Source: Flaveria trinervia | Taxonomy: Eukaryota > Streptophyta > Magnoliopsida > Asterales > Asteraceae | Length of the DNA: 64,000 bases | Assembly: GCA_025506515.1 (NCBI GenBank) | Contig: CM046444.1 | Location: 77,185,533 to 77,249,532 of the forward strand | Direction: 5' to 3' | Shown: positions 30,554-42,657 of the stretch, piece by piece | Numbering within the stretch: position 1 is the stretch's first letter | How the letters are laid out: the number at the start of each line of letters is the position of its first letter | The notes under the pieces: generated by a model | Databases searched by the model: none | The model's input: only the letters and a program-made list of their open reading frames with translations | Told to the model about the DNA's origin: nothing | Made by a program: the position numbers and the translations under genes

Positions 30554-33367
30554 ATGACCACTCCCTCCAATGATCCTCACAATACTGGTTCCTCAACCAA
30601 GCCTCCTGCTGGTTAGGAATGAGTATAACATATGGCAAGACGTATGCTCCATCACCTGTCTGTTAACAGCGCAGGGTGTTGGACATCAGTGGTACATGGT
30701 CCACACAAGCCTATGGTGAATAACCCGGAAACCAATCAAATGGTTCCGAAGAGGAGGGAGCAATATTCAGATGAGGATAAAAGTTGCTTGAGATGATGCA
30801 AAAGCCCATGGAATTCTGGCCATGGCTTTGCCCAATGAAATCTATTCTGGGCTAATGCATCATGAAACTGCCCATGACCTCTGGATTGCTTTGAAAGAAC
30901 AATTTGGAGGAACAGATGAGGTCTTGGCAAATAATAGAGAAATTCTTGCCCAACAATATGAGACATTCTCTCATAGAAAGGGCGAGACACTGACTCAACA
31001 ATAGAGCGGTTTTCTTGTTTGATCTCTGAACTAAAAATGGTCAAACTTGAATACACCAATATTCAGATGAATAACAGATTTCTGAGATCACTGCCTGAGA
31101 GATGGGACACATATACTATTGTCCTACGCTCCAGTGCAAGTTTGGACAAACTATCTCTCACCCAACTCCATGGAAATTGCTCTTTTGAGAGAGAGATAGA
31201 ACAAGAGAAAGCTGTCTTCATCTGGAAAGCTCACTGAGACTTTATACAAGGCAACACTGCCTTGGTGGTCATGAGTCAGAATATGCTTCATCTGAATGCC
31301 AGTATGATGAGCATGTTAATTTCTCTTCGAGCACTTCTAATTCTGCATTTGTAAGTGTTGATGGTCAGTTCACTGGATGTAATAATGACAATTTATGTTT
31401 CATTATGGATGATCTCAAGGGATTGTGCGATGATGACTTAGAAGAGATGGATATTTTGAGCCAAATGGCCTTGATAAATATCAGATCTCAGAAGTTCTAC
31501 AAAAGAACTGGAAGAAAATTCCCAGGACTCTCTGGCAAAACCAAAGTTGGTTTTGACAAGAGCAAGTTGAGGTGTCACAAATGCCAACGGCTTGGACACT
31601 TTGCAAGAGAGTGTAGATCAACTGGATCAACTCTACTGCACCCTTTGTGACTTTTCCTGGCAATAGTCAACAAAACAGAGGGCAACATCCTGTCACATCT
31701 AGTCATCATCCTCAACAACAATCTCCGGCATATTTTGTTCCTCAGGGTCAAATGTCATATCAGTACCCTGGTTATTACATGCCACAGTCAAATCAAGTTC
31801 AAGTTCCTATGACACCACAACCTCATGCATTACCAGAACCTCAGCCTTCCCTATCTCATCAACAACCTTCATCTCAACAACACAGCTTCTTCACCCCAGG
31901 AGTTGTTGACTGGCAGTTTACCAGATGACTTGTCTGGTCATGATCAACTGTTCTCAGGTGCTGGTCAACATGGTGGTGACAGTCCCTTTGGAATCTAGCT
32001 CTATGGCTTTGGAGTCTGCTGATACTTCATCTTCCAATGCCTCTACACCTCAGGTATCACAGGTATCCTCTGAGGCAAAAGCCAAATTATGTTCTGAACA
32101 ATGCATAGCAGCATTTGCTTCCATTAGAGAAGCAAATGTAGCTTTGATTAATAAGAACATTGAGCTAGAACAAATAATTTCCAAAAAAAGCTGAGTTTGA
32201 GTTTGTGCTCAAAGATAAAAATGATGAGGTTTATAAACTGAATTGCAAAATAATTGATGATAAGGCTAGAGAAGATGTACTTCTAGAGAAGTACAAAGAT
32301 CTCAAAGAAACCCTTGCAGTTACCCAGGTCGAGTGTGATAGATGGGTACAATCATGCAAAGGTTTTGAAATGCTTCTTAGTAAGCAATCTGCTTCAAATG
32401 TGAAGTTTGGCATTGGCTATAATCACACTGCTCCACCTACAGATTTTACCCCGAGAGCAGAGGTAGAATCTGATGGTGAGAGTGATAACCAATCCATCAA
32501 ATCATGGTGATCTACCTTCTGATACAGCACAATCAGAAGTAGCAGTCAGCATCAAGTCCTCCTTGAACCTATCAGCTGATGTTGATGGTCCAAATGCTGA
32601 CATTCACATGATCAATAAGTTGATCAACTCAGGAGTTAATCCTGAAGGTCCTGAAAGGACTGAGACAGGATTTTAACACCTGAAGTTCAAACTTCACTGC
32701 TGTCAGCACTGAAGAGAAGAAAACTGGCAGTAGAAGGATTTGAAGGCTACTAAAGAGGATGTCAAGAAAGCAACCAATGCTTCCAATCATTGAAGAACAA
32801 GTCTTCTGTTGCTTCACCATCTTTAGTTGATGATCAACCTAATGAAGAAGAACCATGTGAAATATGTGTTTGTTCAATCATCTTACAGATGATTGTTGGT
32901 ACAAAAGAGGTTCCAAACTCAAACAAAAAAGAAATTAATGAGAAAATGGTAAAAATGAAAACTGAGTTTGAGACCACATTTGTATCAGCAACATCAAATC
33001 CTGTAACCCTTAAGTCCTTAAAGCATTCAAAAAGGAGGAGTTAAACAGGTGACAGCTGAGGGTGCTCAAAAGAAGAAGGTGCAACATAGGACCTTATCTA
33101 ACTCCACTAGCAATGTGTCTGATGAGCTGAAAGCTTTATCACAAAATCAGACACAGCTGGTGATGATGGTACAACATCTGTTGGGTAGAGTTAACCAACT
33201 AGATTCTCCTATGTTGAAACAACAGAAAGGAGGTCTAAGCCAAAGGACTCCTCTTCTACACCATCTTCCTCTTCTCAGGCTGTTGTTACAAATAAACATG
33301 TAGTTTACCATCTATTGATGAGACCAGCGCCCAAAACCAAAAGGTTTGGGTCTCTAAAACTAACTGA
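30554..33367 (+). pseudogene. gag of element G
   Basis: Gag starts at ATG 30554 (MTTPSNDPHNTG). It contains the UBN2-type gag domain (ALPNEIYSGLMHHETAHDLW, then RSLPERWDTYTIVLRS), a first zinc knuckle CHKCQRLGHFAREC at about 31570-31615, a Pro/Gln-rich stretch (31650-31920), a coiled coil (32090-32400) and a degraded second knuckle starting CEIC at about 32857. It ends VSKTN and TGA at 33365-33367, in frame with the following protease. An early TAG follows the PPAG codons near 30613, and at least eight frameshifts occur, mostly single-base. It would form the particle and bind RNA. Confidence 0.85.
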
Positions 33368-33384
33368 TTGTTTATTATTGCAGG
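33360..33384 (+). promoter_or_regulatory. gag-pol junction of G: TGA and 3'-splice-like site
   Basis: The gag TGA (33365-33367) is followed in the same frame by codons leading into protease. CTAAC lies at 33360-33364, then TTTATTATTGCAG with AG at 33382-33383. That spacing fits a branch point and 3' splice site. F has the same layout at 57722-57745. No donor at a usual plant intron length has been identified. Confidence 0.4.
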
Positions 33385-34900
33385 GTTCTTCAACATGCCA
33401 AGTAGCATCTGGTATGTAGACAGTGGGGGATCTATGCACATGACTGGGAACATCTCTCTTCTTCATGACTACTCTCAGGAAAGAAGGGATTCGTCTCTTT
33501 TGGCAATGATGCTAGGGGTTACATCATCGGTAAGGCTTTGTCTCCAATGGAGAAATCAAATTTGATGATGTTAATCATGTGAAAATCTCAAGTACAACCT
33601 CTTAGTGTCAGTCAAATGTGTGATAAAGGCCATGTTGCCCTTTTCACAAGTCAAAACTATAGGATTCTATCATCCAAAGTTTTGCACTTGATTGACAAGG
33701 TGTTGGATGATCACACTCTCCTGAAAGCCAACAGGACAGGAAGAGTGTATGCCTTAGATCTCTCTAAGAAGATAGATCTCAAAGGCAATCCTTGCCTATT
33801 TTCCAAAGCCTCTTCTCAAGAATCTAAACTATGGCACAGGAGGCTTGGTCATGTTAATCTTAAAAACATGAATCAGCATAGCCACAAGAGTTTAGTCAGA
33901 GGCTTACCAATAAAGGAGTTCCACTGTGATGAAACTTGCACTGCTTGTTTAAAGGAAAACAGCACAAGGTCTCATTTCCTCCTATTGAAGTGTCCAAGTC
34001 CACTGCCTGCTTGCAATTACTGCATATGGATCTATTTGGTCCTGTAAGAGTAATGAGCATGGCAAAGAAGAAATACTGTCTGGTAATTGTGGATGATTAC
34101 TCCAGATTTGTATGGACTTTCTTCCTACATTCAAAGGATGATGGCTGCTCAGAAGATTATCCACTTTGTGCTGTACATTGAGAAGCAGTATTCCCTTCCA
34201 GTCAAGTGTATTAGGAGTGATAATGGAACTGTTCAGAAATCATACACTTGATGACTTCTATCTTTCAAAGGGAATCAAAGGCAGTTCAGCATTCCAAGGA
34301 CTCCAGAACAAAATGGAGTAGTGGAGAGAAAGAACAGGACCCTCATTGAAGCTGCAGGTCCATGCTGGCTGACTCAGGTTTGCCATTGACCTTTTGGGCC
34401 GAAGCTGTCAACACAGCTTGTTATGTGCAAATAGAGTTTTAGTAAGATTGATGAAGTCCATATGAGGTTCATATGAGATGCTTCTATCATTTGGCTCCAC
34501 TGATTTCATTTTTCAAAGCATTTGGGTGTCCCTGTTTTATTCTCAACACAAAGGATCAACTCCACAAATTTGATCCTAAGGTGGATGCAGGATACTTGTT
34601 GTTTATTCATCTACTTGCAAGGCATACAGAGTCTTCAATGCAGAACAAAGATGGTTGAAGAAACTCTACATGTTAAGTTTAATGAATCTCCAAAGGACAA
34701 GATTCCCAAAGTCCTGTGGAGTTATTTGATCTGGACATACTGCAATATGTTCCTTATCAAACTCCTGTGTTGCTCTGTCAACAGTTCACCACCTGGTGGT
34801 ACTGCTGATGATGATGATGATTGCAGTACTCACCTCTTCAGGTTTAGTGATCAGCTGCCTGACTCAACTAGACCTGATGTTCTGTAGCGCCAGTAGCACC
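33368..34900 (+). pseudogene. pol of element G, protease and integrase part
   Basis: Protease motif WYVDSGGSMHMTG is at about 33408-33448. The GAG-pre-integrase zinc domain follows (33616-33960) with LWHRRLGHVNLKNMN and CTACL. The integrase core has LLHMDLFGPVRVMS (about 34017-34060), DDYSRFVWTFFLHSKD, IRSDNGT (about 34210) and TPEQNGVVERKNRTLIEA (about 34300-34355), so the D, D and E sites are visible. The C-terminal part includes FKAFGCPCFILNTKDQ. Integrase joins the DNA copy to host DNA. Frameshifts occur at about 33480, 33545, 33960, 34140, 34230 and 34400. Confidence 0.88.
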
Positions 34901-35039
34901 ATCCACAACAAATGCTGATGAGATTTCTTCGAATTCAACTTCCTTTGAATTACCATCCACTGATTGGTTTCAAGGAAATGATTCACCATCACCATCTGTT
35001 GCTGCTGAACCGGCTACAAACACTTGCACAGATCTCATT

Positions 35040-36676
35040 GTGTATCAAGATCTGAAGAATCACCCTATGTCTCAAATCATTGGTGATATCACTGCTGGAG
35101 TATCAACAAGAAGTCAATTGTCAAATTTCTGCTTCTATGCTCTCTTCATCAGTCAGCAAGAGCCAAAGAATTATCACATTGCTTTAAAGGACAATGGATG
35201 GGTTGATGCCATGCAGCTTGAGCTTCTTCAGTTCAAGAAACAGCAAGTGTGGGAACTGGTTCCTCTACCTCCAGGTAAGTGTGCAATAGGCACTAAATGG
35301 GTGTTTAGGAACAAAACTGATGAAAATGGGCTTATTGTTAAGAACAAGGCCAGACTGGTTGTTCAGGGTTTGCACAAGAAGAAGGTATTGATTATGATGA
35401 AACTTTTGCCCCTGTAGCCAGACTGGAAGCAATTCGATTGTTTTTAGCTTATGCTGCTTATCAAAAACTTAAAGTCTTTCAATGGATGTCAAAAGTGCAT
35501 TTTTGTATGGAAAAGTTAAAGAAGAGGTTTATGTATGTCAACCTCCAGGCTTGAGGACAATAAACATCCTAATTGGGTGTATAAGCTTGATAAAGCTCTT
35601 TATGGGTTAAAACAAGCTCCCAGAGCCTGGTATGAGACATTCAAACTTTCTTCTGGAAAACAATTTCACTAGAGGCTCCATAGACAAGACTTTATTTATT
35701 AAGAAAGCGGGCAGCATAATCTACTTGTTCAAATTTATGTAGATGATATCATTTTTGCATCCTCTGATCCAAAGTTGTGTGATGCCTTACAAAGTTGATG
35801 CAACAGAAGTTTGAAATGAGTGCCATGGAGAATTACAGTTCTTTCTGGGGTTGCAAATCAAACAAAAGGCTGATGGAATTTTTATTCATCAATCCAAATA
35901 TACAAAAGATCTTTTGCAAAAGTTTGATTTACAAAACTGTAAGCCCTGTTCTACTCCCATGAGCAGCACACACAACTGGACTCAGATCAGAAAGGTAAAG
36001 TGGTTGATGAAACACTTTACAGATGTATGATTGGGTCCTTGATGTATTTAACAGCTTCTAGACCAGATATTATGTTTGCTACATGTGTTTGTGCTAGATT
36101 TCAGGCTGCACCTAAAGAGTCTCATCTGATTGCAGTCAAGAGGATCTTTAGATATCTGCAAGGCACTCCATCTCTAGGTTTATGGTATTCTACCAGACAT
36201 TCTGGTAATTTAGTTGCTTTTTCTGACAGTGACTATGCAGGGTGTAAGTTGACCAGGAAATCAACTTCTGGTGGATGTCAATTCCTAGGCAACTGCTTGA
36301 TTTCTTGGCAGAGCAAGAAACAGACCTCAGTTGCTACATCCACTGCGGAAGCAGAGTACATTGCTGCTGCAAGCTGTACATCTCAGGTACTCTGGCTTCA
36401 AAACCAACTTTTGGATTATGGCATTACAGAGACTAAGACTCCATTGTTAATGGATAGTGCTTCAGCTCTTTGCATTGTCAAAATCCAGTCCAGCACTCTA
36501 GGACCAAACATATAGAGATCAGACATCATTTTATAAGGGATTGTTTTGAAAAAGGTCTGATTGATCCTAAGTTTGTGCCTAGTGCTGATGAGCTTGCAGA
36601 CATTTTTACTAAGCCTTTGGATAGTTCAACTTTCCAAAACCTGGTGTTAAGGCTTGGTATGCTGCAGCTAGAATAG
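35040..36676 (+). pseudogene. pol of element G, RT and RNase H part
   Basis: RT begins with [20 protein letters not shown] (35292-35350). A frameshift at about 35370 interrupts it, and further ones occur through 35480-35830. YVDDIIFAS is near 35738-35762 and [17 protein letters not shown] near 35590-35635. RNase H (36000-36676) is the least damaged part: FSDSDYAGCKLTRKST, STAEAEYIAAASC, then RTKHIEIRHHFIRD and DIFTKPL, ending LGMLQLE and TAG. The stop context is TAG ATG, not a known readthrough context such as CARYYA. These enzymes make the DNA copy of element RNA. Confidence 0.88.
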
Positions 36677-37350
36677 ATGACAACTACTGATGATCTCAGT
36701 AATTCATACTGATGATCATGAGTGCCTGTCACATAAAGTACTGATGAGCTCTTTTAACCTCAGTAGTTTTTATAACTACTGAAGGCTAAATGTCTCACAA
36801 GTACTGAAGTACTTCATCTGCTCTAAACTACTGACGTAGTTACAACTACTGATGCAGTCATAACTACTGCATCAGTAAAACAGATAAGTACTGATGTCCT
36901 ATGAAACAACTGAAATCAGCCATAAAGACTGATGAATGTGTTGAGGACAGTTTGAAACAGCTGAAAAGCTAAGAATTGACGAAAACAGCTGAAGAGAACT
37001 TTCTCTTCAGTCGTTTGTACAACTGCTGTTTCATTTTAAACAACTGAAGCAAAACCACGTCTTCAGTAGTTTTTATAACTACTGATGACTAATACCAAGT
37101 CTTCAGTTGTTTACAACAGCTGATGACAAAACCACTGTCTTCAGTAGTTTCATAACTACTGATGACAACACCATGTCCTCAGTTGTTTCAATCATTTGAA
37201 GTCAAAACCACGGTCTTCAGTAGTTTTCTAAACTACTGATGCCTACACCACGACTTCAGCTGTTTCAACGTCTGAAAGGATAATACCATGTCAACGGTCG
37301 TTTAAAACTACTGATGACTAACACCACATCCTTCAGTCGTTTCCTCACCC
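36677..37350 (+). repeat. Hairpin array between pol and third ORF (element G)
   Basis: Non-coding. Inverted pairs such as CAGTAGTT/AACTACTG occur at 37064-37084, 37142-37161 and 37218-37238. Pairs with CAGTTGTT (e.g. 37104-37122) lie between them, so starts fall about every 38-40 bp. Further diverged units extend left to about 36690. The CTTCAGTAGTT, CAGCTGAAG and AGTACTGAAG motifs also fill the LTR of G. The array stops just before a TATA box. Confidence 0.85.
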
Positions 37351-37356
37351 GTACCC

Positions 37357-37363
37357 TATAATA
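37357..37363 (+). promoter_or_regulatory. TATA box upstream of the G third ORF
   Basis: CCCTATAATACCC is 70 bases before the third-ORF ATG at 37427. F has CTATATATACC at the matching place, 79 bases before its ATG, and the flanking CCCGTACCC is shared. The position suits a promoter with a short leader. Confidence 0.5.
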
Positions 37364-37426
37364 CCCTTAACCTGAGCTCTCCATGCTTCATCTTCTTCAA
37401 ACCTAACGTTCCTCTCCAAAACTTCC

Positions 37427-40400
37427 ATGGCGTCTATGCAAATTAAACCGCGACACAACTGTGTTGCCTACCTCACAAAATCGCCGCTCTGGACTAAGTT
37501 CGATACTGCTATCGATCTTATGGTTCAGTCCCAATACAACAAGGCATTCCTTCTGAACCCCGTTTTACATGCGAATCCTTGAACCAATTTTGGATGAACG
37601 TTACTGTTACAACCTGAGGAGAGCACACACGATCCCTCCGGTCTGTAGTCAACAACAAAGAAGTAGTGATTACTCCTGCAACAATCCGTAAAATTCTTCA
37701 ACTGAGTGATGCTACCTCTCTCCTGCTGGATATCCGAAGGGCACCATAGATCTATCATTTGCTCAGCATGGATATCAAGGTGATCTCAGTGCCACCACCA
37801 TCATGAAGAAACACTTTAATGACGCTGAGCGCCTGATTTTTCATATGGTCAATGTATGTTTGGCCCCTAAGACATCGTCTTGGGATCAAATGTCCACCAA
37901 ATGGCAGCAGGTAATGTATTCTATCCTTGAGCAAGAACCACTGAACTTTTCAGAATTAATATTTTCAGAGCTCAAAGATATGGCTCAAAACTAACTGCCA
38001 ACCGCTGGATACTCTATCCACGGTTCATAATGGCCATTATTATAGACCAGCTTAATGCTGAGGGACTTGTTGGCCTGGGAGTCCCTGCTACGGCTGTTCT
38101 GCCTGAAGTATACTCCCGGCACAACTCTGACCGGACACTCAAACTGGCTGCCAAGCTGCGAAAATCCACGCAGCTGGAACCCACAACCACCACCTCCAAA
38201 TCCAATGTCCCCACCAAACCCACCAAAAAGAAACCCAAAATGGCTACTCAGGGAATTGAGTCCCCTGAGGATGCTCCTGCACCACAAACGCAGGATATAT
38301 CCACTAGTCCAAACCCCCTAGTGGATACATGACTCTTCCAGCCACAGCCGCTCAGGTTCCTCTCAACAGGAGCCTGCAGCAACCCAAGGGGCACCTACTT
38401 ATCTGGGATCTTACTCACTTGAGGAGATTGCCATTGAAGAGCACCATCCACCCCAGGTGCACACTGCTTCTAACCCCTTACCCCGAACAACCGCCCCTCA
38501 CAGCCCAACTTTAATAGTTGCACAAGTGCTGACTCAATTGCACTCCTCACCCCCTCCCAGAAACCACTTACTACTGGGAATTCCTCTACAATTGAGGGGG
38601 AGGAACACAGTGCACCTGAGAACCCACAGCACAGGGGTTCCCAATTCTATCTCCTGGTGTAGAGAAGGAGCTTAGAATATCTAGTGAGGCTGCCACCTCC
38701 TCTGACTCAGCACATGACCAGAATGAGGCTGGTAACATTGCTAAGACCTCCCTTGAGGCAACAGCTGATGATGGACATTGTCCTGAGGCTGGAAGTCCCC
38801 AGTACCAAGCACAAGGGGCACATGCACCAACTGGTCTACACCCAGTGCATGTAAATCCTGCTCTAAGCAGGAGGTCAGGTGATTCAGTATCAACTGATGA
38901 TGACCCGAGCTTCTTCTATGATGTAGTTGCTCAAAACACCATTCTAGAGGATGAGGTTAGCAGACTCAAAGAGCTGCTGGCCAAGATGTCTCAGGATGCA
39001 AGTCCATCTGCCACCCTCATACACCCACAGATGGCACCTTCCCTTGAAGGTTTCCCAAACACAGAGCCATCCCAACATCAACCACCTGCCTCTGCTTCAG
39101 GCCCTACTTCTCAGGAACAGAACCCTCCTGAGCAATAGGTGCTGTACTCCAAAATTCCCTTCCTCTCATCACCCCAATAATCACTGATATAGTGATCAAA
39201 GCCCTTGATGAGAGGCTTTCCTCAACATTACAGCCCTTGGTTGATGCTGCTGTTCAAAAGACTCTTTCTGCGGTACCACCCCTTCCTCCAATGCAACCAA
39301 AAGGGGGAGAGTACTGCAGTGAAAGAAAGGAAGAGGAAAAGATCTGAGGAAAAGGAAGAGGAGGAGAAAGAACAGCAACTAATGCTCACCTATAAGAGAA
39401 AGAAAGGTGCTGATGAGCACATTGCTGAAGATAAAGCCTTGGAGCTACTGATAAAAGAGGCTGATGCCGAACACAGTAGATCATGGACAACATCATTGAT
39501 CAGCTGTTTAGGCAAGGCCATGACACCAATAAACTTGACTCTAAGATTCGACGACTAGAGATGAAGAAATCCAGAACAGATGGGCAAGTTATGAAGTGTT
39601 AGAAAGAGAAAGGCTTGAAATCATGATCAGATTTATTGCAAAATATCTTGGAAGGTCAATGATCGAAATCAAAGCTTGGTCCAGGGACAGTATCTTGGCA
39701 ATCACCACCAAGATCTGTTCATCTGAAGTATATACTAAGGGGCTTGTCATTGAAGCTTTGAATGAAGCGGGTGCTGGGAGCAGGACTGAGCTAGCCAAGC
39801 AATCAAAAGCCACACTCACCTCAAGGATGCTAGAACAGCCTGTCAACATTCCCACACCAAAACCACCAAAACGCAACCCACCAACCAACTCCCTTACCCT
39901 CAAAACCCATAGCTGATGATATACCCTTGAAGAAGAAGAGAAGGATATTGAGGCTAGAAGACGATGACGAAGATGAAGAAGACAGGCTGCCGCTCTCAGC
40001 TGTGATTCAGTTGCCTAAGGCCACAAGTCACTCCTCAGCAATTACTCCTGAAGTCCAGAGACAAATGGTTAAAGTGAAGCTAGAAGAAGAAGAGCTTCAT
40101 AAACAGCATGATGAGGAATTGCTGAAGAGAGTTGACAAAGCTTATGCAGCCACATCTTCCATCATCAATATGAAGGAGCAAGCCCTCAGACTTTACACTC
40201 TCAGGCATACCTTTCAATATCAAAAGGAAAGAGTGAGGATTTGGCCTGATCCCAGGGTCTCTCAAAGAATTCATAAGAACAATATACCTCGGAGATACAT
40301 TGGCCAGGTGAAAAAGATCGTAGATGAAGTGATCTCTCTGGTCTTTGTAGTTTCACCCTGGGAAATCCTAGAAGACTTCAAGAAGGCCTACAAAGCTAAT

Positions 40401-40703
40401 CTAACCCCTCAGAAGATGTTGGAAAACAAAATAGTGAAAAAGGGGTTAGTTTACAAGAGGCTTGAAGAAGTCAGGAAAAATGAGCTCCAGTTGTTCCTAG
40501 AGGGTAATCACCCGGATGAGTTTGCTTACAGAATAATAACAACTGTGGAGCTAAAGAATGGGAAACAGGCCAAATACCTGTCTGAGTATTATGGGCCGGA
40601 ATCATTGTTTGAAGGAGGTGCTGAAGAGCTAACCATGGAGGAACAAATCACCTTCCTTGAGGCCTACACAAGAGAGTCGTACAGACTCATTATGGGGAAG
40701 TAA
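37427..40703 (+). pseudogene. Third ORF of element G, nearly full length, frameshifted
   Basis: It starts MASMQIKPRHNCVAYL at ATG 37427. Parts in order: N-terminal globular domain to about 38060 (FAQHGYQGDL-like stretch, SWDQMSTKWQQVMYSILEQE); Pro/Thr/Ser-rich linker (38100-38650); conserved SRRSGDS and FFYDVVAQNTILEDEV followed by a leucine coil (38845-39000); Lys/Glu-rich segment with KRKR (about 39310-39400); a helical domain (39560-39910); and an intact 258-residue C-terminal block (39927-40703) with RIWPDPRVSQRIH and LSEYYGPESLFEGG. Frameshifts lie near 37570, 37990, 38330, 38675, 39135, 39300, 39470 and 39910. There is no signal peptide, no membrane helix and no cleavage site, so an envelope role is not supported. 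The function is unknown; the KRKR cluster could be a nuclear signal. Confidence 0.85.
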
Positions 40704-40920
40704 ATCTCATGAATGGGATAACAACTCTGTGTCCAGTTCCCCAAAACAGAGTTCCCATTCATACTCTGCCAAACAATATTTGAGATTTCTTCCCAGGCCG
40801 GAGCGTACATGGGTCATCTTCTCTACTGATCAAGAAGGAAAAAGACCAACATTTTTGCCATCAATAAGTGGGAGTATAAATAAGTTAGAGGTTTTTGGCT
40901 GCATTGGTTCAGGGGGAGTT
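40704..40920 (+). other. Element G 3' untranslated end with polypurine tract
   Basis: Non-coding. The tract AGGGGGAGTT (40911-40920) abuts the 3' LTR and would prime plus-strand DNA synthesis. Similar tracts precede the 3' LTRs of E and F. Confidence 0.85.
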
Positions 40921-41815
40921 TGTTGGACCAAAAGAACCAATGAGCCAAGATCAGAAAACCGCTAAGTCCCACACGGTATCACAACAACTGCTGAAAGCTT
41001 CATCAGTAGTTTGACAAGTGCTGAAGACTTCAACAGCTGAAGATCAAGTGCTGAAGACCTTAACAGCTGAAGAACCAAAGTACTGAAGTACAACAGCTGA
41101 AGAACACAAGTGCTGAAGCTGAAAGACCAAAGTACTGAAGTACAACAGCTGAAGAGTTCACAAGTGCTGAAGATCAACAACTGATGTACAAAGTCTGAAG
41201 ACAAGACTGAAGACATCAGCTGATGATATCTACTGAAGTCATCAGCTGATGAAACACCTGAAGGTCAAAGTCTGAAGATCAAGTACTGAAGCCTTAGTAG
41301 TTTGTCACAACTGCTGAAGAGTACTTCTTCAGTAGTTGTGATATCAGTAGTTTTATTTTCTATGTTTCAGTAGTTTTGTAAAACGACTGAAGAGCTTGTT
41401 CTTCAGTCGTTGTAGTTTCAGTAGTTTTATATTTTGTACTTAACTTGCTGATATGTTCTCAGTAGTTGTGAACATTTCAGTAGTTTGTTAAGATTTAGTT
41501 ATTTCTGTATTGGATCTGCCAGTTGTCACTTTCCGTGATAACAGCAGTGACTGTTGCACTCTATATAAGGAGTGACAACCTATTGTAATCATTGAATGAA
41601 ATGAGGAATTGAATGGAATGAATGATTGATTCGATTAGAAATATTCCTCATCTATAAACATTCCTAGAAATCAGAAATACATATTCTCTCCCTATAACTG
41701 TATGCGATCTTAATGCTCACATATATCGTTAGCTTGCTACAATTGGTCTAATTCGTGGTTGTATTCCGCTGCTTTATATTCTGATACATCAAACTTGTGA
41801 TCACTGATCCTGTCA
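40921..41815 (+). repeat. 3' LTR of element G (895 bp)
   Basis: It starts TGTTGGACCAAAAGAACC and ends CTGATCCTGTCA, followed by CAGTC. It matches 29407-30298 base for base over most of its length; the differences I see are mainly one-base gaps such as GATATCAG against GATACAG and TGATCCTG against TGATCTG. Confidence 0.95.
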
Positions 41816-42657
41816 CAGTCAGCCTCTGAAGCTCTTATGCTCTAAAGTAGAGCATTGCAGTAACTGGGCTTGGCTGATCAGTGGAGGATCTCAACAGAAA
41901 CTTGGTGAAGAGTATGTAGAGATCACTGAGCATCTTTGAGTCAATCTGAAGAATAACTTGAGATGGCTCAGACACAGTAATGATAGGAGTAGAAGAAGTT
42001 GAAGTTAAAGTGTGGCTCTGTTGTGGGTCCTCAAGTGTTTGTCTGTAAACATTCTCCCCCTTTTTGGTAGCATCATCTTGAGAGCTACGTGAGCTAGTGA
42101 AAGAACTCATTGAGCCTGAATAGGTACATGCCTAACAGACCTCTCTATCTGTTTCATAGTTAGTTTGGCCTTGAGATTGTCAATTTGAAGTTGCTGAGTG
42201 GCGGACCTTGCTTCTAAAGTCCTAACCAAAGATTCAAGGTTTGAGACTTTAGTTAGAAGGTCATGAATGAAGAGTTGCATGCTTCCCTCATCTTCTTTTG
42301 AAGAATCATGGGGAGATGAGGTAACATAACTAGTATGTTCAGCCTCACCACCAGATGTGGTTTCTTGGCACCCTGGTTTCCTGTGCTCAGTGATGTCTCT
42401 TTCAGAGTCATCAAACGCCTCGATTGCCGCAAATTCAGTCTGAGATATGTTACGACTGTCCACAAGGTCCATTGAGGCACCTTCTGTAGTGGCAGCTGAA
42501 TCTGCATGAGTCCCCTCCACATTGGTGGGACTCACCTCAGTTATAGCTTGCTGATGGGGGCTAGAGATAAGGGATTTCTCCAGGCTCTGTTGATCTTGAA
42601 GAGGTTGTTGTAGATCAACTTCATTGCCATCGAGAGATGTTATCTCTGTTAGAGGAT
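41816..42657 (-). pseudogene. Third-ORF remnant H, right part
   Basis: Continues the H third ORF across G. The minus strand encodes a Ser/Thr/Glu-rich stretch and a coil (42107-42535, with KVSNLESLVRTLEAR and LQIDNLKAKLT), then 41835-42110. It matches D's coil region at 15446-15823 in arrangement (SNLES, IDNLK-type), so H belongs to the D-like subfamily. It ends at 42657 against an LTR piece. Confidence 0.65.

Larger units (their letters stand above)
29407..41815 (+). mobile_element. Sirevirus-like copia element G, full length (12.4 kb)
   Basis: G is complete in layout on the plus strand: 5' LTR 29407-30298, primer site, gag, pol, hairpin array with TATA box, third ORF, polypurine tract, 3' LTR 40921-41815. 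The target duplication CAGTC is at 29402-29406 and 41816-41820. The first LTR base is G where T is expected. The LTRs differ by few substitutions and about ten single-base indels. gag and pol contain many one-base frameshifts. It inserted in remnant H. Confidence 0.95.

Noticed and set aside
36677..37350. A miniature transposon (MITE) between pol and the third ORF
   Set aside because: There is no single pair of outer terminal repeats or target duplication, and the region is shared colinearly by F and G, so it belongs to the element.
37427..40703. Envelope gene of a retrovirus-like element
   Set aside because: No signal peptide, transmembrane helix or cleavage motif is visible in G, F or E. 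Only its position resembles env.
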